A stretch of 64,000 nucleotides of DNA, from positions 310,001-374,000 of the forward strand of contig OZ241878.1 of NCBI GenBank assembly GCA_965203365.1, given 5' to 3'. The DNA is from VYFG01 sp965203365. GTDB taxonomy: Bacteria; Pseudomonadota; Gammaproteobacteria; Arenicellales; Poriferihabitantaceae. The notes under the pieces were generated by a model. It saw only the letters and a list, made by a program, of their open reading frames with translations. It was not told the DNA's origin and did no database searches. Positions 1-9,532 of this stretch are shown here, one piece after another. The position numbers and the translations under genes are program-made. How positions within the stretch are numbered: the first letter of the stretch is position 1; every line of letters begins with the position of its first letter.

Positions 1-1
1 T

Positions 2-196
2 GCGGCCATCCAGGGGAATCGCATCGCGGCGGACAACCTGAGTGGGACGGGGGTCCTTTCCGGTTATCAGGACGGACAGGTCCGGGGGGCGTTCTTTGGT
101 CCGGCCGCCGAAGAAGCCGGCGGGGTGGTGAATGCCCGCCACCAGACGGACAACCAACTCCTCATCGGTTACTTCGGAACGGACCGGGAGGAGTAG
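2..196 (+). CDS. C-terminal end of a TbpB-like surface lipoprotein (partial)
   Basis: Only the last 64 codons are in the window; the gene begins off the left edge and ends at TAG 194-196. The peptide carries the segment GAFFGPAAEEAGGVVNA. The pattern G-x-F-F-G-P-x-A-E-E-x-G-G is the hallmark of the eight-stranded C-lobe barrel in transferrin-binding protein B, factor H-binding protein and related surface lipoproteins (family knowledge). It lies 45 bp upstream of a Slam-type exporter on the same strand, and Slam proteins move such lipoproteins to the cell surface. I infer that the two are a cargo/exporter pair. The ligand (metal, haem or host protein) cannot be told from this tail, and the N-terminal lipobox is not visible. 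Confidence 0.7.
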   Translation, partial: AAIQGNRIAADNLSGTGVLSGYQDGQVRGAFFGPAAEEAGGVVNARHQTDNQLLIGYFGTDREE

Positions 197-241
197 CCGA
201 GCCATCGCATCATCGCCCCGAATGCCCGGGGTGGGGGGCGG

Positions 242-1603
242 TTGAGGGGCGTGGACAGAGGCTCCGCCCGGTCGGGCGGAGCCCATGCGCCCTTTTGGGG
301 AGCCATCGCGGTGGGTCTATGGCTACTCGCCGCCTGCTCCGGCCCCCAGGGCTGGGCGGACGAATCCCCGGAGGTGTTTCACCTGCCGGCCATCGAAGCG
401 GTGAAGGGGCTGATGCAGGCCGAAAAATGGCTGGAGGCCCGGGTGATTCTCGACGCCCTTCAGCCTCGGAACGAGGAGGAGGTCATCCAGCGCCTCTTCC
501 TGCTGGGCCTCGCGGAGACCCGACTGGGCCAGTACCGGTCCGCCGCCGACCGGTTCGAGTCCATCCTGGCTCGTCAGCCTGGATTGACCCGCGTCCGACT
601 GGAATTGGCGCAGGTCTATCACACGATGGGGCGCGAGGCAGAGGCCAGACAGCATTTCACGGCGTCGTTGGCCGACCCCTTGCCCACGACGGTGAAAGAG
701 GCCGTCGAGACCTACCTCGACCGCCTGGATGTGCGCCGCCGGTGGTCGGCCTCCTTGTCCCTGTCCGTGCTGCCGGAGACCAATCCCACCCGGAAGACGC
801 ATCAGCGCACCGTCAGGATCGGCGGCCTCCCGTTCACCTTCGAGGAGGATGCCCGGGCGGCCCCGGGAACCGGGTGGCTGATCAACGCAGGCACTCGGTA
901 TTCCCCGATGATCGGGGAAGGCCGGCAGGGGTTGCTGGCGGGATCGGTAGCGGGAAAGTTCTACTCGAAAGCCGACTGGAACGAGGTCTCCGTGCAGGGG
1001 AAGCTGGGGTGGGTGCAACGGCTCGGTCGCGGCGAGTGCGCCTGGGGGGGGCTCTACCATCGTCGGTGGCTCGGCCAGGCGCATGACCACTCCGGGGTGG
1101 GGCCTTGGGCTCGGGTGCGTTGGCGCATGTCGTCGAAAAGCGAGTGGGACGGCTCGCTGCAAGCCACCCATGAGACGTATCGGGAGCGGACGCACCGGGA
1201 CGGCTGGAACCGGCAACTGGCATTCGGTCTGCGCTATGCCTGGAACGCCAGGACCAGTATCCGGACCGGCGTCGACTGGGGAGACCATGATGCCCAGGCC
1301 AGGGCGGATCAGTACCGCCTCTTCGGGATCGCCTGGTCGCTTTCCCATGCGTTTTCAGGCGGGCTGTCGGTGACGTCACGGATTGCCTGGCATCGACGTC
1401 GGCATGCCGGGGTGGATCCGTTGCTGCAACAGACCCGCTCTGACCAGCTGGTCAGGTTCTCCGTCGACCTGATCAGCCGCACCCTGCGATTTCGGGGATT
1501 CGCCCCCTATGTCGGTTATCACTACGAAGTGAACGATTCCAATCTCGCGGTGAACGCGTATGTCAATCAGGGGATGGTATTCGGCATCACTCGGCACTTC
1601 TGA
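242..1603 (+). CDS. Slam-type outer-membrane lipoprotein translocator (TPR + DUF560 barrel)
   Basis: The 453-residue protein has a signal-like hydrophobic stretch (about 18-33), ending in LLAAC and then GWADES, so either a lipobox or a signal peptidase I site. An alpha-helical TPR region follows (about 47-160, with repeats around GLAETRLGQYRSAADRFESI and QVYHTMGREAEARQHF). From about 165 to the C-terminal aromatic residue (TRHF) alternating beta strands form a barrel, including IGGLPFTFEEDARA as in DUF560. This TPR-plus-barrel order is that of Slam (surface lipoprotein assembly modulator). The start is TTG 242; GTG 251 is an alternative and neither has a strong ribosome site. The upstream gene looks like a typical Slam cargo. 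Family assignment is good, substrate is inferred. Confidence 0.72.
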   Translation: MRGVDRGSARSGGAHAPFWGAIAVGLWLLAACSGPQGWADESPEVFHLPAIEAVKGLMQAEKWLEARVILDALQPRNEEEVIQRLFLLGLAETRLGQYRSAADRFESILARQPGLTRVRLELAQVYHTMGREAEARQHFTASLADPLPTTVKEAVETYLDRLDVRRRWSASLSLSVLPETNPTRKTHQRTVRIGGLPFTFEEDARAAPGTGWLINAGTRYSPMIGEGRQGLLAGSVAGKFYSKADWNEVSVQGKLGWVQRLGRGECAWGGLYHRRWLGQAHDHSGVGPWARVRWRMSSKSEWDGSLQATHETYRERTHRDGWNRQLAFGLRYAWNARTSIRTGVDWGDHDAQARADQYRLFGIAWSLSHAFSGGLSVTSRIAWHRRRHAGVDPLLQQTRSDQLVRFSVDLISRTLRFRGFAPYVGYHYEVNDSNLAVNAYVNQGMVFGITRHF

Positions 1604-1819
1604 TCATCGGCACACCGCCCCGGAAGAGGCGACGGACGAGATCGGAATCGGATTCTGACCAGCAGGATCGTATTTCGGAAGGGATTACCCCAGGAATCAG
1701 GCGCAGGATGGGATGTCATCAGGTCACGGGAAATCCAGACTTAAACCATCCGCTCGGTATCGATAGACCATTCAGGGCCGTCCAAGTCCAGTTCGACCAT
1801 TTTGGCACCCCGCCATCAA

Positions 1820-1848
1820 TTGATACCGGGGGATGAGCCACCTATAAT
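1820..1848 (+). promoter_or_regulatory. Strong sigma-70-type promoter upstream of mmsA
   Basis: The -35 box TTGATA (1820-1825) and a consensus -10 box TATAAT (1843-1848) are separated by exactly 17 bp. Transcription would start near 1855, about 48 bases before the mmsA ATG. The rest of the 1604-1902 interval shows no gene. Confidence 0.75.
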
Positions 1849-1902
1849 GTATGGGTTGGCAAGAATAACTTGTCATCGAGACATTTTCCTGAAGGTGAGA
1901 AC

Positions 1903-3420
1903 ATGAACAAAGAAGGAATCCCCTCCTTGCACCACTATATTGGGGGGAACAAGGTGCCAGGCGAGAGTGGTCGGACCGGTCATATTTTTGATCCGGCTAC
2001 CGGTCAGGTGCAAAAACAGGTCCCATTGGCCAGCCGGGAGGAAGTGGAAAAGGCCATTCGTGTGGCTCAAGATGCCTTCCCGGCCTGGTCAGAGACGCCC
2101 GCCGGTCGACGGGCACAGATTCTGTTCAATTTTCGTGACCTCATCCGTTTGAATATGGACCGGCTTGCCGAAGCGGTGTCGACGGAGCATGGAAAGACCC
2201 TGGAAGATGCCAAGGGATCGATTACGCGGGGGTTGGAAGTGGTGGAATACGCCTGCGGCATTTCCCAGTTGCTCAAGGGCGAGTATTCCGGCAATGTGGC
2301 GACGGGCGTGGACTCCTGGAGTACTCGCCAACCATTGGGGGTTTGTGCCGGGATCACGCCGTTCAATTTTCCGGCCATGGTGCCGATGTGGATGTTTCCT
2401 CTGGCGATCGCCTGTGGCAATACATTCGTCCTGAAACCGTCTGAAAAGGATCCATCGTGTCCCTTGTTGCTGGCGGAACTGATGGTGGAAGCCGGATTGC
2501 CCGAGGGGGTGCTCAATGTGGTCAATGGGGACAAGGAAGCTGTGGATACTCTGCTGATGGACCCACGGGTTCAGGCGATCAGCTTTGTCGGATCAACCGC
2601 CGTGGGCCAGTACATCTATCACACCGGGACAGCACACAATAAACGGGTTCAGGCACTTTGCGGCGCCAAGAATCACATGTTGGTGATGCCGGATGCGGAT
2701 ATGGATCAGGTGGTGGATGCCATTATGGGGGCCGCCTATGGGTCGGCCGGGGAGCGGTGTATGGCCGTTTCCGTTGTCGTCACGGTCGGCGATGACACCG
2801 CCGACCGTGTCATTCGTCAACTGGTGCCGCGTGTGGAGACACTGCGGGTCGGGCCGTACTCCGACCCTTCCGCTGAGATGGGACCGGTGATCACATCGGA
2901 AGCCCAGTCCCGGGTGTTGGGATACATCGATAAGGGAGTCGAAGAGGGAGCGGAACTGGTTCAGGATGGGCGTGGCATCCAGATTCCGGGGTATGAAGAC
3001 GGTTTCTTTGTCGGAGCGACCATCTTCGACAAGGTGAAAAGCCATATGAGCATCTACACCGATGAAATCTTCGGCCCGGTCCTGTCGATTGTCCGGGCGG
3101 AGTCCTACGAGGAGGCGGTGACGATGATCAACGAACATGAGTATGGAAACGGGACCGCCATCTTTACCCGAGACGGGGATGCGGCCCGGGATTTCAGTCA
3201 CCGAATCCAAATCGGCATGGTGGGAATCAATGTGCCCATACCAGTCCCTCTGGCCTTCCACAGTTTTGGTGGATGGAAACGGTCCTTGTTTGGCGATCAT
3301 GCGATTCACGGTCCAGAGGGGGTGCACTTTTATACCAAGCTGAAGACCATCACCTCGAGATGGCCTTCGGGCATTCGCTCAGGCGCGGTCTTCAATTTCC
3401 GGGCGGGAGGCGAACATTAA
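1903..3420 (+). CDS. mmsA: Methylmalonate-semialdehyde dehydrogenase (CoA-acylating)
   Basis: This 505-residue aldehyde dehydrogenase should convert methylmalonate semialdehyde (or malonate semialdehyde) plus CoA and NAD+ to propionyl-CoA (or acetyl-CoA), in valine and inositol breakdown. Visible markers are TPFNFPAMVPMWMFPLAIACGN, the cofactor segment FVGSTAVG, the family-specific GAKNHM and the catalytic Cys286 in GERCMA. Length matches the family. The start is ATG 1903, preceded by a GAAGGTGAG ribosome site; a longer TTG start at 1870 would add 11 residues without such a site. It has its own sigma-70-type promoter and is followed by an acyl-CoA dehydrogenase 243 bp later, consistent with a branched-chain or propionate catabolic pair. 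Confidence 0.93.
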   Translation: MNKEGIPSLHHYIGGNKVPGESGRTGHIFDPATGQVQKQVPLASREEVEKAIRVAQDAFPAWSETPAGRRAQILFNFRDLIRLNMDRLAEAVSTEHGKTLEDAKGSITRGLEVVEYACGISQLLKGEYSGNVATGVDSWSTRQPLGVCAGITPFNFPAMVPMWMFPLAIACGNTFVLKPSEKDPSCPLLLAELMVEAGLPEGVLNVVNGDKEAVDTLLMDPRVQAISFVGSTAVGQYIYHTGTAHNKRVQALCGAKNHMLVMPDADMDQVVDAIMGAAYGSAGERCMAVSVVVTVGDDTADRVIRQLVPRVETLRVGPYSDPSAEMGPVITSEAQSRVLGYIDKGVEEGAELVQDGRGIQIPGYEDGFFVGATIFDKVKSHMSIYTDEIFGPVLSIVRAESYEEAVTMINEHEYGNGTAIFTRDGDAARDFSHRIQIGMVGINVPIPVPLAFHSFGGWKRSLFGDHAIHGPEGVHFYTKLKTITSRWPSGIRSGAVFNFRAGGEH

Positions 3421-3663
3421 GGGGGTCTGCCGTCAAGATGGAGTCGTGCCGAGGTCATGTTGGGACATAGCAGGGGCATCGTACCGTCTGCACCCACCCC
3501 ATCGATGGGATGCGTCCTGGCGAGCGCGACCGGCAGGCCAAGTGGCCATCATGTTATGTATTCAGGGCCACCCGCTCCAAGGGCTGGATGCTTCACCAAG
3601 ACCCACTCCAATTGCCCGAAAATCGGGATGTCGGAATTCGGGGTTGTCCCTGTGTGAGATGCC

Positions 3664-5460
3664 ATGACCTATACTGCACCGGTAAAGGATCTCTACTTCG
3701 CCTGTACTGAACTGGCTGACTTGGCTGGGGTAAGGTCGTTGCCGGGATTCGAAGAGGCTTCGGGGGACATGCTGCAAGCCATACTGGATGAAGCGGGGCG
3801 ATTTGCCAGCGAGATCCTGGCCCCATTGAACGTCGTAGGTGACCGTCAGGGCGCACGACTTGAGCAGGGGCAGGTGGTCACTGCCGATGGGTGGAAGGCG
3901 GCGTATGCGCAGTTTGTGGACAGCGGCTGGAACAGTTTGCCATTTTCCCGCGCGATCGGTGGTCAGAACCTGCCATGGCTGTTCGCGACGGCCACCCACG
4001 AAATCTGGGAATCCGCCAACATGGCGTTCGCCCTTTGCCCGTTGCTCACGCAAAGTGCGGTGGAAGCGATTTCTCTTCATGGGACATCCGAGCAGAAACA
4101 GACGTATTTGGGGAAACTGGTTTCCGGGGAGTGGACCGGAACGATGAATCTGACGGAGCCGCAGTCGGGTTCGGATCTGGCCACGGTCCGTACCTGCGCC
4201 CAACCGAATGGGGATCACTATCTGATTACCGGCCAAAAGATATATATCACCTATGGGGATCATGACCTGACTGAGAATATCATTCATCTCGTCTTGGCCC
4301 GTATCCCGGGTGCTCCCGACGGCGTGAAGGGAATTTCCCTGTTTATCGTCCCCAAGTTTTTACCCGATTCCGCGGGACACTGGACGGTTCGAAATGATAT
4401 CGAAACGATATCGCTGGAACACAAACTCGGTATTCATGCGAGCCCCACCGCTGTCTTGGGCTACGGCACCCGAACAGGGGCTATTGGCTATCTGGTCGGA
4501 CAGGAGCACCAAGGGCTGATATATATGTTCACCATGATGAATCTCGCCCGCCATTCCGTCGGCGTGCAGGGTTATGCCGTGGCAGAGCGGGCTTATCAGA
4601 AAGCCGTTCACCATGCGTCCGAGCGATATCAAGGCAAGGCGATTGATGAGCCCACCGATGATCGGGTCGCGATAATCGACCATCCCGATATTCAGCGAAA
4701 TCTGTGGACACAAAAATGTCGCAATGAAGCCCTGCGGGCACTGGGTCTTGTGACGGCGGGTTGTATGGACAAAGCGAACGGGCATCCGGAAGAAGAGACT
4801 CGGAAGGCGGCATCGGATATGGTGGAAATCCTGACCCCGGTGGTGAAAGCGTATGCGACGGAACAAGGCCTTGAAAACGTGTCGCTGGCCTTGCAGGTGC
4901 ATGGAGGGATGGGATTCATCGAAGAAACGGGCGCCGCCCAGTTTTATCGCGATCAGCGCATCACGACAATCTACGAGGGCACGACTGGCATTCAGGCGCT
5001 GGATTTGACAGGACGCAAGCTCCTTCGTGATGGCGGGCAGATGTCATTGCGGGTGATCGACTCTATCCGTCAGGAGGTGGCGGGCTTCGACAGGATCGAA
5101 GACAGGATGGCGGATGCAATGAATCGGGCATTGGATGGATTGTCTAGCGTGGTGAATCTGCTGGTCGGCCGGGCATCGTCCTCCATGAGGGAGGTGGCTG
5201 CGGTAGCGGACCCCTATCTGAGATTATGGGGAGTGGTCGCTTGCGGCTGGCTGATGGCAAAATCCGCACAGCGAGCGTACTCTTTGCTGGAAAATGGGGC
5301 GGAGGGGGATTGGGGGAGTGACTTCTTGAACACGAAGATACGTTGTGCTGAATTCTATTTTGCCACTGAAATGGCTCAGACGGCGAGCCTCTTCGCCGTC
5401 ATTCAAAATAGTGGGGCACGGGTGGCCGCCAGTCGGACCGAGGACTTTACGATCCGTTGA
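3664..5460 (+). CDS. Acyl-CoA dehydrogenase, long DmdC-like form
   Basis: At 598 residues this FAD enzyme belongs to the long acyl-CoA dehydrogenase group with an extra C-terminal domain, which includes 3-methylmercaptopropionyl-CoA dehydrogenase (DmdC). Seen: the N-terminal helical domain, the flavin/substrate strand TGTMNLTEPQSGSDLATVRT, the middle beta domain, and the motif QVHGGMGFIEE followed by TTIYEGTTGIQALDL, whose Glu is the expected catalytic base. Residues about 465-598 form the C-terminal extension. Chemistry is alpha,beta-dehydrogenation of an acyl-CoA with electrons passed to ETF. The true substrate (medium-chain, branched or sulfur-containing acyl-CoA) is not determined by sequence alone. 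It follows mmsA on the same strand. Confidence 0.85.
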   Translation: MTYTAPVKDLYFACTELADLAGVRSLPGFEEASGDMLQAILDEAGRFASEILAPLNVVGDRQGARLEQGQVVTADGWKAAYAQFVDSGWNSLPFSRAIGGQNLPWLFATATHEIWESANMAFALCPLLTQSAVEAISLHGTSEQKQTYLGKLVSGEWTGTMNLTEPQSGSDLATVRTCAQPNGDHYLITGQKIYITYGDHDLTENIIHLVLARIPGAPDGVKGISLFIVPKFLPDSAGHWTVRNDIETISLEHKLGIHASPTAVLGYGTRTGAIGYLVGQEHQGLIYMFTMMNLARHSVGVQGYAVAERAYQKAVHHASERYQGKAIDEPTDDRVAIIDHPDIQRNLWTQKCRNEALRALGLVTAGCMDKANGHPEEETRKAASDMVEILTPVVKAYATEQGLENVSLALQVHGGMGFIEETGAAQFYRDQRITTIYEGTTGIQALDLTGRKLLRDGGQMSLRVIDSIRQEVAGFDRIEDRMADAMNRALDGLSSVVNLLVGRASSSMREVAAVADPYLRLWGVVACGWLMAKSAQRAYSLLENGAEGDWGSDFLNTKIRCAEFYFATEMAQTASLFAVIQNSGARVAASRTEDFTIR

Positions 5461-5690
5461 CCTCGCGCACCGGGGTTTGGACGCATCCCGATGCCACCAC
5501 CTTGGTCAAAGGGTCATCAGACGGTGGATCTGAGAAACACAGTCGAACGAAACCGCCGGGTTGGGGCTTCATAAGCCTACGACAATCGATTTCGGCCATG
5601 CCAATCAGCTGACACTCGGGGGACGATCGGTCGAAATTGCATGAGGTGGCCCAGAGGAGGATATCCCGGCCGATTCAGGGGGGCATTGAC

Positions 5691-6335
5691 TTAAGACTGG
5701 CGCTCGGCAGCGGCTTTCTCGACCAGGAAATTGATGATATCGACCAACGCATTATGGCTGCCTGCCAAAGACACGCTGGTTCGGTATTTTCCGTCGACAA
5801 TGATTGATGGCACTCCACTGATACCATAGTTGCGGGTCATGATGCCGGCGAAATTGACCTTGTTGTCCACCGCAAACGAATTGAAAGTGGCCAGAATCGA
5901 ACTGTCGTCGATGCCTTGTTCTGCCACCCAGTCAGCAAGCGCCTCCGGAGTGGTGAATCGGATCCGATCCTTATGGATGGCATCAAAAAACTTTTTGTGT
6001 AGTGCTTGCGTCAGGCCTAACGCTTCAAAGGTGTAATACACCTTGGCATGGAATATCCAGCTGTCGGCCAAGACGGCGGGGATCGGAACGAATTCCGCAT
6101 ATTCCGGTTTTTGATCCTGCCACTTTTCCAGATAGGGCTCCAAGCGATAGCAATGGGGGCAGCGGTACCAGAACATCTCCACGACTTCAATCTGGTCTCC
6201 GGTCTGAATCGGCTGGGCTTGTTCCAGCAATTCATAGTGCGCCCCTTCCAGATATTCGCTGTTCTGCGCGGTCGCCGGCAGTGTGACCACCAGACCAATC
6301 CAGGCCAGAAGACAGGTAGACAGCATTCTTTTCAT
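5691..6335 (-). CDS. dsbA: Thiol:disulfide interchange protein DsbA
   Basis: This 214-residue periplasmic oxidase introduces disulfide bonds into secreted proteins. A cleavable signal peptide (residues 1-23, ending TLPATAQ) leads into a thioredoxin fold with the active site C59-P-H-C62 in FWYRCPHCYRLEP, which is the classic DsbA dipeptide. The cis-proline loop is visible as SGVPSIIVDGKY. The helical insert between the two thioredoxin halves has the usual length. It is transcribed leftward and lies 84 bp downstream of mpl, possibly as a separate unit. Confidence 0.93.
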   Translation of the reverse strand: MKRMLSTCLLAWIGLVVTLPATAQNSEYLEGAHYELLEQAQPIQTGDQIEVVEMFWYRCPHCYRLEPYLEKWQDQKPEYAEFVPIPAVLADSWIFHAKVYYTFEALGLTQALHKKFFDAIHKDRIRFTTPEALADWVAEQGIDDSSILATFNSFAVDNKVNFAGIMTRNYGISGVPSIIVDGKYRTSVSLAGSHNALVDIINFLVEKAAAERQS

Positions 6336-6419
6336 GGGTCGTATTCCCTAGGTTCAATGATCCGGTATTTTACTGGATAACAGACATAAGAATAAGGTCA
6401 CGTGCCCTTGATGCCGCCA

Positions 6420-7784
6420 TCAGAGGGTGACTGATTTCAACGCGTCTTCCAGCTGCTTGGGAATGCCGGCAAATTGACCGTTGCTCATGATCACGATCAC
6501 GGATCTGGGAATGATCCGTTCCAGTATCAGGGAGATCGCCTGATCGGCATCCTCCGTGATATGAATCGCATTGACCCCGGGAAGGGAAGACGGATCCCAG
6601 GACAGCGGGTGACTTAGGTAGAGAATCGTTTCATCCGCCAGTGACAGGGCATGACCCATGATGTCGGGGGCATGTCCGAGCCGCATGGTATTTGAGCGTG
6701 GTTCGATAAGGGCAATCAGGCGATGGTCCGGATACTGGGTTCGAACCGCCTCGAGGGTACGCGCAATGGCGGTGGGGTGATGGGCGAAATCCTCAAGCAG
6801 AGTGACTCGTGACGATTGAAAGAGACACTGTAGACGCCTGGCGTTGGGGCGGTAATGCGCCAAGGCTTGGCTGGCCGTGGTGACATCCACGCCCGCTTCT
6901 GCCACCGCCGCCACCGCGGCCAGAGCATTTTCCATATTGTGCCGTCCGATGCAGTCCCACTGGACAGTGCCGACCATTTTCCCCCGATGCTGTAAACGAA
7001 ACCGGTTGGCTGAAGGGTTTTCCGCGATGGCATGCCAATGGGCCAATGGGTCGTTCAGGGAGAAACCTACTCTTTTTGACCAAAGTCCCATTGCCATGAC
7101 CTGGGCGAGGTTTGCATCGTCATGATTCATGACTACACTGCCGTTACCGGGAATGGTACGGATCAAATGATGAAACTGGCGCTGGATCTGGGGCAGATCA
7201 TCAAAGATATCGGCATGATCAAATTCAAGGTTGTTCAGCACCACGATACGAGGGTGGTAATGCAGGAATTTTGACCGTTTGTCAAAGAAAGCCGTGTCAT
7301 ATTCATCGGCTTCGATGACAAAATTGCTGCCGTTGCCCAATCGGGCGGTTTCCTGGAAATTCCCGGGCTTGCCACCAATCAGGAATCCCGGCGCCTGCCC
7401 TGCGTATTGCAGTATCCAGGTGATCATCGAAGCGGTGGATGTCTTGCCATGGGTGCCGGCCACCGCAATCACACGATAATTTGGCAGGATGTTTTCGGCC
7501 AGCCAGGCTGGTCCGGAGCGGAACATCATCCCGCTGTTGAGCACGGCTTCGACCAGGGGATTTCCCCGGGACAGGATGTTGGCCATGATCACCTGGTCGG
7601 TATCGGCATCAACATGGTCTGGGTCATACCCCGGCCGTACCTGAATGCCGGCGCCGGACAGCACATCGCTCATCGGCGGATAGACGCTGGCATCACACCC
7701 CGTCACCCGGTGACCCAGTTCCCGGGCGAGTTGGGCGATACCGGACATAAAAGTACCGCAGATGCCGGCAATGAAAAGATTCAA
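6420..7784 (-). CDS. mpl: Mpl, murein tripeptide ligase
   Basis: Mpl joins the recycled tripeptide L-Ala-gamma-D-Glu-meso-DAP to UDP-MurNAc, a cytoplasmic step of peptidoglycan recycling. The N-terminal Rossmann segment (LFIAGICGTFMSGIAQLA), the Mur-ligase P-loop (VAGTHGKTSTASMI) and the central FVIEADEYDTAFFDKRSKF are clear. The reading frame is open upstream, but the family start fits TTG at 7784 (454 residues, the usual length). That TTG overlaps the TGA stop of the upstream membrane-protein gene as TTGA, so the two are probably translationally coupled. Confidence 0.92.
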   Translation of the reverse strand: MNLFIAGICGTFMSGIAQLARELGHRVTGCDASVYPPMSDVLSGAGIQVRPGYDPDHVDADTDQVIMANILSRGNPLVEAVLNSGMMFRSGPAWLAENILPNYRVIAVAGTHGKTSTASMITWILQYAGQAPGFLIGGKPGNFQETARLGNGSNFVIEADEYDTAFFDKRSKFLHYHPRIVVLNNLEFDHADIFDDLPQIQRQFHHLIRTIPGNGSVVMNHDDANLAQVMAMGLWSKRVGFSLNDPLAHWHAIAENPSANRFRLQHRGKMVGTVQWDCIGRHNMENALAAVAAVAEAGVDVTTASQALAHYRPNARRLQCLFQSSRVTLLEDFAHHPTAIARTLEAVRTQYPDHRLIALIEPRSNTMRLGHAPDIMGHALSLADETILYLSHPLSWDPSSLPGVNAIHITEDADQAISLILERIIPRSVIVIMSNGQFAGIPKQLEDALKSVTL

Positions 7785-8326
7785 CTGGAGGTCCCGAACA
7801 GGATGACCATGGCGATCTGCAAGGCGAAGGACAGCAGGATGCTGACCAAGATGGCCAGCGGCAGGCGAATCTCCAGGGTCTCCCGGATGATTCGTCCCGT
7901 GACGGCAATTTCCCATGCCCACAGACCGACGACAATCGATCGGGTGGTTGTATCCACGCCCCCTTCCCCGAATGATGATGGGTCCAGGCTGGCGGTGATG
8001 ATGGGCAGGGAAATCAGGTGCACAATCGCCAGGGATCCGAACAGGGCACAGGCGGATTGGTGCCAGCGGTCTATTCGTCTGGCGATTTTCAGGATCATCC
8101 GCCAGACTACCGCCAGCAAGGCGATATGAGCCGCTGCCAGCAGGACAGGGTGACTGGTGGTTGTCAGCAGGCCGAATCCCGCCCAGATGACCGTGAAGGC
8201 CGCCACCACCGACCCGGCAAGGGCGATTCGTGAGGCGGGCAGATCCTGTGGGCGACCGGCCAGAACACAGAGACGGACCAGGATGGAAAGAATGTGCACC
8301 ATGGGAAAAGAGATTTCGTGAGGCAT
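7781..8326 (-). CDS. Small multi-pass membrane protein of unknown function
   Basis: The protein is 181 residues with four to five hydrophobic segments (about 12-20, 33-54, 60-80, 91-108 and 156-178) and basic loops, so it is an inner-membrane protein. I do not recognise a named family. The start could be ATG 8326 or ATG 8302, where the clearly hydrophobic part begins (MVHILSILVRL). Its stop overlaps the TTG start of mpl, so it is co-transcribed with a murein-recycling gene. The upstream end faces rnd on the other strand with only 18 bp between the outer starts, so promoters must overlap. Confidence 0.7.
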   Translation of the reverse strand: MPHEISFPMVHILSILVRLCVLAGRPQDLPASRIALAGSVVAAFTVIWAGFGLLTTTSHPVLLAAAHIALLAVVWRMILKIARRIDRWHQSACALFGSLAIVHLISLPIITASLDPSSFGEGGVDTTTRSIVVGLWAWEIAVTGRIIRETLEIRLPLAILVSILLSFALQIAMVILFGTSS

Positions 8327-8344
8327 GATGGTATCATTAGCCGC

Positions 8345-9439
8345 ATGTCAGGATTCATCATCATTGAGCAGGACGATCGTCTGGCTCGTGCTTGTGCGGA
8401 ATTGTCCGCCACCGGCATGGTGGCACTGGATACGGAATTCATTCGGGTCGAAACCTATTTTCCCGTCCTTTGTCTGGTGCAGATGCAAGGAACCGGCGGC
8501 CCTTATTTGGTGGATCCATTGGCGATCAAGAACCTGGGCCCCCTCCATGCACTGATTTCGAATGCCGAAGTTGAAATCATACTGCATTCCTGCCGACAGG
8601 ACCTGGAGGCGTTGGATACCCGGATGGATGTTGCGATCGGTTCGCTGTTCGATACGCAGGTCGCGGCGGCTTTTTGTGGTTTTGGGGACCAGATCAGTTA
8701 TGCGGCCATGGTGGAGACGGTGACGGGAATCTCACTGTCCAAGGCGTATACACGAGCCGATTGGGGGCAACGTCCCTTGCCAAAAGATGAGTTGCTGTAT
8801 GCGGCTGATGACGTACGGTTTCTGCCTCAGTTGCGCGATTGTCTGGGAGAACGGCTTCAGCGGAATGGCAGGATGTCATGGTTCAGGGAAGAATGCCAAC
8901 GGCAAATCGCCCCCACGGTCTGGCGTCCAGACCCTGAGCAGGCATGGCGGCGGCTCAAAGGGGGGAGCTCTTTGCCCGTCCACGCACAGGAAACCGCCCG
9001 TCAGCTGGCCGTTTGGCGTGAGCAGCAGGCCGTCAGGTCAAACCGTCCTAGAGAGTGGATTTTGCCGACCCGGGAATTACTGGCGATCAGTCATGCAGGG
9101 TCTGGGTCGATGTGCGAGTTGCATCGGGTGAAGGGGGTCAGCCGGAAGACGCTCCGGCGATATGGCAAAGCGATTGAGCGCATTTGTCGTGAGGCGCCTC
9201 GGGAATGTCCGGCTAGAGTCCTCTGGGCAAGAGGCATCCTGACTGCGGAAGATCGAGTGCGGGTAAAGGGCATCATGAATTTGTTGCAAACGGTGGCAGC
9301 AGACCTCGGCATCAGTCCGTCCTTGTTGGCCAATCGATCCTCGGTCGAGGAGTTTGTGCGGAGCGCCAGCGAGACCGAATTGTTCCGGGGGTGGCGGTGG
9401 GAGGTGGTCGGTGCCAGGGTACTGGCGGAATTTTCCTGA
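8345..9439 (+). CDS. rnd: Ribonuclease D
   Basis: This 3'-5' exoribonuclease trims stable RNA precursors such as tRNA 3' ends. The DEDD exonuclease domain occupies roughly the first 200 residues: Asp and Glu in VALDTEFIRVETYFP, Asp in LHSCRQDLEAL, and the Tyr/Asp motif in LLYAADDVRFL. An HRDC-type helical domain follows (ELLAISHAGSGSMCELHRVKG). ATG 8345 gives 364 residues and begins with the expected beta strand. An upstream in-frame ATG at 8294 would overlap the divergent gene. Confidence 0.92.
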   Translation: MSGFIIIEQDDRLARACAELSATGMVALDTEFIRVETYFPVLCLVQMQGTGGPYLVDPLAIKNLGPLHALISNAEVEIILHSCRQDLEALDTRMDVAIGSLFDTQVAAAFCGFGDQISYAAMVETVTGISLSKAYTRADWGQRPLPKDELLYAADDVRFLPQLRDCLGERLQRNGRMSWFREECQRQIAPTVWRPDPEQAWRRLKGGSSLPVHAQETARQLAVWREQQAVRSNRPREWILPTRELLAISHAGSGSMCELHRVKGVSRKTLRRYGKAIERICREAPRECPARVLWARGILTAEDRVRVKGIMNLLQTVAADLGISPSLLANRSSVEEFVRSASETELFRGWRWEVVGARVLAEFS

Positions 9440-9532
9440 ACGCTCGGACCGTGAACCGGAGGCGCAGCATCCAGAGTATCCGGTGATGCAACGGTCATCG
9501 GCTCATGGGTCGGCCGGTTGTCGTCGGGCCCT

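Noticed and set aside
323..1348. 341-codon open frame on the minus strand opposite the Slam gene
   Set aside because: It is the GC-driven antisense shadow of a plus-strand gene with recognisable TPR and barrel domains; its translation is proline/arginine-rich and matches nothing.
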